A DNA stretch of 64,000 bases from Diphasiastrum complanatum (taxonomy: Eukaryota; Streptophyta; Lycopodiopsida; Lycopodiales; Lycopodiaceae), in the NCBI GenBank assembly GCA_029204225.1, contig CM055110.1, positions 39,437,515 through 39,501,514 of the forward strand, read 5' to 3'. The notes beneath the pieces are model-generated. The model made no database searches, was not told the origin of the DNA, and worked only from the letters and a program-made list of their open reading frames with translations. This document shows, piece by piece, positions 58,444-64,000 of the stretch (within the stretch, counting starts at the first letter, position 1; the number at the start of each line of letters is the position of its first letter). Made by a program: the position numbers and the translations under genes.

Positions 58444-58935
58444 TTAGTAACTCTTGTGGTTGTGGTGGTTAGTGGAGGGGTCAGACTCTGGCTCGTCGTC
58501 GCTTATTTCCATCAGGTCCGCAGCATCAAAATATTGCGATGTGTCCAATTTGTGGACTTCCTGGGCATGTGGTTGTTGGTCGTGTGGTTGCTGAGCCGCT
58601 TCCGTGTCCTGGGGACTGGATATCCCCACTCCTCCCCCCCCCCCAAAAAAAACTTGTGCCGGTGGTGATGTTGGTGGCGTTGGCGTGGTAAACAGTGTGG
58701 GTGGGGTGGTGACTTTGTCTGGCTGACCTGTGACTTGAGATATTGTCGTGTCAGGTGTTGGTGTGGAAGTAGTTGCTCCATCACCCTCGTCAATGACATG
58801 TGAGGGTGATGAGTGTTGTTGTGATGCCGTGGATGAGCTTCCATCCGAAGTTGAGCCGTCTGATGCTGACCCGGTTGGAGATGTGCTCCTAGCCTGAAGT
58901 TGTCTTTTCATCCTTTGTTGCCTTGTGTTTGGCAA
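58444..58935 (-). CDS. Ser/Thr/Pro-rich ORF of cluster J
   Basis: 163 codons: basic start RQQRMKRQLQ, then low-complexity Ser, Thr and Pro (SASDGSTSDGSSST, TPPTLFTTPTPPTSPP), a poly-Gly run (58633-58642 is a C tract on the plus strand) and an acidic end MEISDDEPESD. Probably a disordered linker of a longer ancestral protein. Confidence 0.4.
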   Translation of the reverse strand: MPNTRQQRMKRQLQARSTSPTGSASDGSTSDGSSSTASQQHSSPSHVIDEGDGATTSTPTPDTTISQVTGQPDKVTTPPTLFTTPTPPTSPPAQVFFGGGGGVGISSPQDTEAAQQPHDQQPHAQEVHKLDTSQYFDAADLMEISDDEPESDPSTNHHNHKSY

Positions 58936-59099
58936 TTGGGCCTTGGAGGTAGCGGCCTGTTGAGCTTCGGAGGTTGTGACTTCTTGTGGATCCGGTTGTG
59001 GGCTTCTTCGCTTCTGTACCAGAGGGAGAATACTGGTATTTACTGGTTTAGGTTGGGATCTCGATGGTGATGTAGCTCTTGATCATGCACGCTTGACTT

Positions 59100-59831
59100 T
59101 TTGGACTCAATGGGAATGTCCCATGCCTTGTCCACAAGTTGTAGGTGTTGTTGAAGCTTTAGCCCGTTCTGTACTTGGTAAAGAGTGATATATGTCATAA
59201 GATATCCTAGTACTGTGAGGGGCTGCTTGTTCTTAAGGCAGTCATGTAGGCAATTCGAAGCAAACTATGCCCAATCATAGAGGTTCTGGGCATGTAGTCG
59301 TGAATCTACCATCATGTGAAACAAGGACATGGGTACCCTCAGCACTTTCATCCGTGGTTTTTGTGTGCATCTGATGAGATAGGCACATGCTGCTTGGAGC
59401 TGCTGGTCATTGATGGCTTCCAGTCTGTACCCATCCTTATTCTTCCACTTGGTCACAGAGGGATCGATGTACTTGAAGTATGTCGTTTGCTCTACCTTTT
59501 GGAGTGTCCTTGAGATAGCATTTGGTCCTCGCGGGAACCCATAAGGTTGCAAGTCGACTGTCGCAAAAGATACGTTATAAACATAGTTCCTGATAGGTGG
59601 AACTATGATTTGGCATGACTTTGCCATTGCATGATAGTTGGCATATGCCATATGTACCAGGTACGGGCTTTGATAACCCATCAGGACATGGATCTGGAAT
59701 TCAATTTCCTTGAAGAATTACTCTGCCTACTGGTACCAGGTCTGCATCTCTGTAAGATCTAACTTGTACAGTTGGATGTCAAGCTTATTTGCTTCGGGAT
59801 CATCATAACTGGAACTGGGATTGGACGACAT
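59100..59831 (-). pseudogene. N-terminal region of the J cluster protein, with stops
   Basis: ATG at 59831: SSNPSSSYDDPEANKLDIQL. Two stops near 59725 interrupt it; the frame goes on from about 59715 through YQSPYLVHMAYANYHAMAKS, NYVYNVSFATVDLQPYGFPR, YFKYIDPSVTKWKNKDGYRL and QLQAACAYLIRCTQKPRMKV to DSRLHAQNLYDWA, stop at 59265. It then continues LHDCLKNKQPLTVLGYLMTY to about 59100. The sequence is clearly protein-coding in style, but I cannot assign it. It begins just downstream of the minisatellite, as a first ORF after a leader would. Confidence 0.5.
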
Positions 59832-59859
59832 GGAGGAGAAATGAAAGAAATAAGGTTCT

Positions 59860-60250
59860 GAAAAAATCGAGTCGGTTGAGAGTTCAGACAGTGTTAAGGG
59901 CGTCGGTTGAGATTTGGTGGACTGGCGTCGGTTGAGATTTGAAGGATGGTGTCGGTCGAGATGGATGGACGGGCTCCGGTCGAGACTTGAAGGAGTGGCT
60001 TCGGTCGAGACTGAATGAGTGGCTCCAGTCGAGACTGAAGGAGTGGCTCCGGTCGAGACTGAAAGAGTGGCTCCGGTCGAGACTGAAGGACTGGCTCCGG
60101 TCGAGATGTGAGGTGCCATTGAACGCTTCGGTTGAGATTTAACGGAACGCTTTGGTTGAGATTTGAGCGAAGTGCTCAGGCTGAGATTTGAGAGAAGTGC
60201 TTCGGTTGAGATTTGAGAGAAGCACTTCGGTTGAGATTTGAGAAAACCAC
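59860..60250 (-). repeat. Minisatellite, GGTCGAGACTGAAG-type units
   Basis: Best part at about 59965-60115: five units of 24 bp, plus-strand core GGCTCCGGTCGAGACTGAA, coding SVSTGATP on the minus strand. Toward both sides it degrades to GGTTGAGATTTGAG units of 25-35 bp. The same core forms the array at 63230-63760. Confidence 0.85.
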
Positions 60251-60261
60251 ATTATGAAGGA

Positions 60262-60408
60262 ATGGATTTGTTTGATGCAATTGAAGAACTTCAAAGGAAA
60301 AATATGACTGTGGCTCAAAGTAGAAGTTCTTATGAAAAAGGTGTATCTCCAGGAATGTTTGTATGCCTGAGATACCAGTTAGACAAAGATGAGGTGGCTA
60401 AAGTGTGA
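60262..60408 (+). other. Orphan exon-like frame on the plus strand
   Basis: 48 codons from ATG (open from 60235): MDLFDAIEELQRKNMTVAQS, SYEKGVSPGMFVCLRYQLDK, DEVAKV, TGA. Composition and the dense mix of charged and hydrophobic residues look like a piece of a real protein. It lies opposite to and 42 bp from the end of the Gypsy J integrase. No splice sites are certain. Not recognised; a captured host exon is one option, chance another. Confidence 0.3.
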
Positions 60409-60450
60409 GAATCATTTTCTATGGTGTAGCCTATCATTTTAGAAAAGATG

Positions 60451-61670
60451 TTAAATTGGATCAACAAAGAACAACTCTTTGTAATATTGCCGTAGACGAC
60501 CACCATTTACGACAGTGTCTAGGAGTATCCCGTCAAGTGTGTGCAATTGGACTGCACCATTAGGAAAGATTTTATTAATAACATACAGCCCCTCACTTCT
60601 GAATTTCAATTTGTCGGGGTGCTTCTTTGATGTATAAAAAAGCACCTGGTCACCTAAGTGTAGATCTTTATTGCGTAGGTGACGGTCATGCCAGGCCTTT
60701 TGGCATCGTTTGTTAACTAGTTGTGCGTGGTAAGATATTAGTCTCATATCGTTTAACTGGGCTAACGTAAATAGCCTAGTTTTGACTTGTTGTTCTATTG
60801 TAGCTTTTTCACAGAGATCTATTGAAAAAGCTTCCATGACTCTTAGCGAAGGTACTAAGAATTCTACGGGCATTACCGCCTCTTGACCATATACTAAGTG
60901 GAAAGGGGTAACCCACCCAGTGGCTTTCTTTGGGGTGGTGCGGTAAGCCCAGACAACTGAGAAAAGTTTTGTTTCCCAATCAGAACAACTGGTTTCAACT
61001 ATCTTGGTCAAAATTTTACATATCATCTTGTTAGTTGATTCAGCCTGGCCATTACATCTAGGATAGTACGGTGGTGTACCCTTTCTGTGAACGACAAGGT
61101 AATGGCGAAGGAGGTTATCAATGACAGCATTTAAAAAATATGTGTCGCAATCACTAACTAGCTCTATGGGACAGCCAAAATGTGTAATAATGTTTTCGTA
61201 AAGAAAACGCGCAACTATTTTTGCGTTGGCACCCTTCGTTGCTCGAGCCTCAACCCACTTAGTGGCGTAATCTATGGCTATGAGGATGTAACGAGCTTGG
61301 GTATGTTTTGCGGCTGGACTGATTGGTCCAACAATTCCCCACGTATGGAAGGCTTCGTCTTCTACAATGGGAGTCAGTGGTGTGAAGTCTGCTTTGGTAT
61401 TTTTTTTTGCTCATTGACAAACATCACATGCTTTAATGATAGCAAATGTGTCCTTAAACAAAGATGGCCACTACAATCATGCTCGAAGGATAATCTTCGT
61501 TGTGGATTCAGAAGAAAAGTGGCCACCTCCGATGCCCTCATGAGCCTGAGATATGATAGGTCGTATCTCCGATTCATAAGCACATCGACGAATGATACCG
61601 TCAATGCCCCTTTTGTAAAGTTGTCCCGCTATTAACTGAAAGGGTGCTGCTTTTAGTAAAAAAAAAAAAT
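60451..61670 (-). pseudogene. Gypsy integrase (J)
   Basis: From about 61430: KACDVCQ (zinc CxxC), HTWGIVGPIS where the family has WGIDxVGPI, so the first catalytic Asp and its neighbour are deleted. Then YILIAIDYATKWVEA, GCPIELVSDCDTYF (second Asp), CNGQAESTNKMICKIL (Glu present) and, in the open frame 61026-60451, SVVWAYRTTPKKATGWVTPF, HDRHLRNKDLHLGDQVLFY and the end GGRLRQYYKELF. No chromodomain. Several stops lie upstream of 61026. Confidence 0.86.
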
Positions 61671-62240
61671 TTCCGTTGTACTCAGGCCTTCTTTTAGTCT
61701 GTCTGTCGTTAGGAACTGAGTAATCTCCTCAGCCCATAAGAGTGTAGCATCGATCTGAAAAAGGCATGCATCAGGGAGATCATCATTGACTGGTGCAGTT
61801 GCTTTTTCAGCACTTGGTAGTCAGGAAAGGTGATCCGCCAGGAAATGTTGGGTCCCTTTCCGAACGACTACACGAAAATTAAATTCTTCTAAAATCAACA
61901 GCCATTGAGCTATACTTCCCGTTTTACAGGATTTGAGGTCTTTGCCATACTCGTTCGGTTGCGCAAGAAGACCTCCAATGGCATACTTACTTGCGTCAGT
62001 ATGCACATGGAACTCTTTCGTGTAATCTGGCGAGCGGAGTATGGGAGCCGTGGTGAGGGCTGTTTTCAACTCCTCAAAGGCCTTAATTCGTTCTTCGGTC
62101 CAGTGAGAATCTACCACAACTAAATAAATGAGGCGGGCCTTGCCGGCATAGTCGATTATAAAGATGCAATAATAATTTGTATGACCGAGGAAGACATATA
62201 CTTACTTTCCACTGTAACCTTGATTTTTGACAGGTCGGTA
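61671..62240 (-). pseudogene. Gypsy RT tail and RNase H (J)
   Basis: From about 62215: VFLGHTNYYCIFIIDYAGKA (RT thumb), then HWTEERIKAFEELKTALTTA, ILRSPDYTKEFHVHTDASKY, AIGGLLAQPN, a jump to SCKTGSIAQWLLILEEFNFR and GTQHFLADHLS, followed by the linker PVNDDLPDACLFQIDA. RNase H is internally deleted: the Glu-containing middle is missing. RT fingers, palm and catalytic box are absent from the window. Confidence 0.82.
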
Positions 62241-63229
62241 GAAATACCGTCCTCGGTTGATGCGAGTGCAATGAGACCAGTGGCGGTTGATATGGCTGAA
62301 TAGTAGATGGCTTGCAGTTTCCATGGATCAAGAATGGAGATGAGGGGATTACAGAGTGTTGGGATGATTTGCGGTCCATAGCTGTGTCAGTCGGAATTGG
62401 TTGCGAGGATGTCGAGTGGAGATGGGTGCGATTAAATGCAGTGTTGTGTAGTTTTTGATGGGTTTAGGACGGACGTATGTTGATGCGGATTATGATTGAC
62501 TATAATCAGAATGCAGTGGAGCAGTTGGATTTGTAAGTGGTCGTTATAATGCGATCTTGCAATTTCCATGGTGCGAGGATTGACAAGAGTGGATGATAGT
62601 GAGTTGTGTGTGTTTGCGATGGTGGACGGATCCTACAGTTCGGGATGGATGGCAATGGTTTGAGGTGGGCTGCTATACCTATGGGTTACGGTGGATTGCA
62701 GTCTGTACAGGTTGCGATGGATGACGGTGGTTTGTAGTGGACTGTTGTACCTACGGGTTACGGTGGATTGCAGTCCATACAGGTTGCGATGGATGACGGT
62801 GGTTGCGGGTGTTTACGATTCGTACAGTTACGATAGATTACAATGCCTACGGTTATGATGGATGACGGTTCCTACGGGTGAAAATGGGTGGTACGATAGG
62901 TGGGATGTGGTTGCTTGTGGTGGAACGGTTGTATGCTGGTTATTATGTGTGAAGGAATGACATGAATGAATTGTGGTCGCTACGGTTCAAGACGGTTGGT
63001 GCAATATCTGGGATTCGGTTCTACCGTTGGAAGAGTGGAGGTGTGTGATTGCGGGTTCTGATGAGAGCGGTGGTGCTAGTGTTGGTGATGGCTACGGCTC
63101 AAGGCGATCACTATGGTGTCATGTAGTGGTTTGCAATGGCTACGACTCAAGGCAGATACAAGCCCGTGGCAATGCTCTCATTTATAGTGGTGCAGCTTGT
63201 AGTTCGTTTGGTTTGACAAAAAGATTGTC
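62241..63229. other. G-rich spacer with tandem units
   Basis: Recurring GGATGACGGT, GGTTACGGTGGATTGCAG and CTACGGGT phrases; the best-ordered part is the 72-bp pair at 62647-62790. No gene seen. RT of J is missing at its left border. Confidence 0.5.
62647..62790 (+). repeat. 72-bp tandem repeat, two copies
   Basis: Copies 62647-62718 and 62719-62790, sharing GGTTACGGTGGATTGCAGTC and ACAGGTTGCGAT. A degenerate third begins at 62791. Confidence 0.8.
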
Positions 63230-63850
63230 ATTGAAAAGGTTGGTGGTCGAGCGTGGATCTGGTCTGGTTGAGATTGGAAGAAATCTGTTTGGTCTAGATT
63301 GGACCCAGACCCTCCGGTCGAGAGTTGAGCAAAAACTCTTCGGTCGAGACGTGATAAGATCTCGTCGGTCGAGAGTTGAGAAATTGCTTCGGTTGAGATT
63401 GAGAATCTCTTTGGTTGAGATTTAAGCGTTGGGTTTCGACTGAGATTGAATAGAGCACTTTGGCTCTGGTTGAGATTTGAAGGAGCGCTTCCGCTGAGAT
63501 CAGGACTAAACGCTCTGGTTGAGATGTGAAAGAGCGCTTCGGCTGAGATCAAGACTGAAGGCTCCGGTTGAGATTTGAATGTTGCCTTCGGTTGAGATCA
63601 GGACTGAAGGCTCCGGTTGAGATTTGAAGGAGCGCTTTGGCTGAGATCAGGACTGAAGGCTCCGGTTGAGATTTGAAGGATGCCTTTGGTCGAGATGTTA
63701 GAGAGGCCTTCGGTCAAAATCTGGACTTATGGCTCCGGTCGAGATTTGAACGATGAGCGTCGGTTGAGGTGAAACTCAGGATATTGAAGTAGTGGCTCGG
63801 TCGAGAGTTAGTAGGTAGCGGTCTGGTCCAGACATGAGTCGTGGAGCTCG
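63230..63850 (-). repeat. Minisatellite, second array
   Basis: More than twenty degenerate units around CTCCGGTTGAGATTTGAAGG, often alternating with CTGAGATCAGGACTGAAGG. The core is shared with 59860-60250. It lies upstream of the J pol remnant on the minus strand, as the other array lies upstream of the J ORF cluster. Confidence 0.85.
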
Positions 63851-64000
63851 GCTTGGTAAGGATCATGAAACCCCGGTTGAGAAGTGAGCTGCACGTCAGT
63901 CAGGACCAAAGTGGTGAGCTCTGCAATGAACATGTGGGAGACCGCGGAGAGATTGTTTGGCAGCACAGATGAGAAAGATATGGCTTGGTTTAACGTCTGT
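63851..64000. other. Right edge, no feature recognised
   Basis: Short stretch after the second minisatellite; nothing identifiable. Confidence 0.4.

Noticed and set aside
59939-60142. Plus-strand ORF of Trp-Leu-Arg-Ser-Arg repeats
   Set aside because: Antisense translation of the 24-bp minisatellite.
59860-60250. CRISPR-like array
   Set aside because: Units are degenerate, without unique spacers, in eukaryotic DNA.

Overview
This window looks like intergenic DNA of a large, repeat-rich plant nuclear genome. It holds one plausible host gene, a five-exon plant pectin methylesterase at 35.0-36.8 kb with GT-AG introns. Almost everything else recognisable is LTR retrotransposon in different stages of decay. 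AT-rich composition, CT/GA microsatellites, initiator-tRNA-Met primed Copia elements and a tRNA-Asp-like primed Gypsy element all fit a seed plant. The density of old nested elements makes a gymnosperm such as a conifer plausible, but I cannot fix the species.

Layout. 0-1 kb: 3' end and 3' LTR of Copia A1. 2.6-15.7 kb: a four-level nest in which Copia A2 (+) is split by Copia B (-), which is split by element C (+), which is split by element D (-). C and D belong to one LTR family. Both lack reverse transcriptase and RNase H and carry integrase-derived frames with the catalytic residues deleted or changed. 17.1-17.6 kb: remnant L of the same general architecture. 19.3-20.2 kb: A-rich DNA with an (AT) tract. 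20.6-26.45 kb: Gypsy K (-) with gag, two tandem protease-like domains, RT, RNase H and integrase. 26.45-26.54 kb: a tRNA-like 69-bp segment between 12-bp direct repeats. 27.1-28.4 kb: end and LTR of Copia G. 28.5-32.3 kb: small remnants (acidic ORF, chromodomain, Copia gag and primer site).

33-35 kb: unique-looking DNA leading to the pectinesterase gene, whose ATG sits at the end of a (TG)(GA) tract. 37.6-38.4 kb: decayed gag remnant. 38.7-40.15 kb: decayed minus-strand locus of unknown type with a coiled coil. 40.9-49 kb: two Gypsy RT fragments in opposite orientation; one is split by a complete Copia E (42605-48591) with 98%-similar LTRs and a perfect 5-bp target duplication. 51.2-53 kb: a long cryptically simple tract. 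54-56.45 kb: Copia F with a largely readable gag-protease. 56.45-64 kb: minus-strand Gypsy J remnant (RNase H, integrase), minisatellites, and several unrecognised long ORFs downstream of integrase.

None of the retroelements looks autonomous: each has lost a domain, carries stops or frameshifts, or is truncated. They interact mainly as substrates for one another. Coordinates of LTR ends, primer sites and exons were read base by base; outer limits of decayed fragments are approximate.
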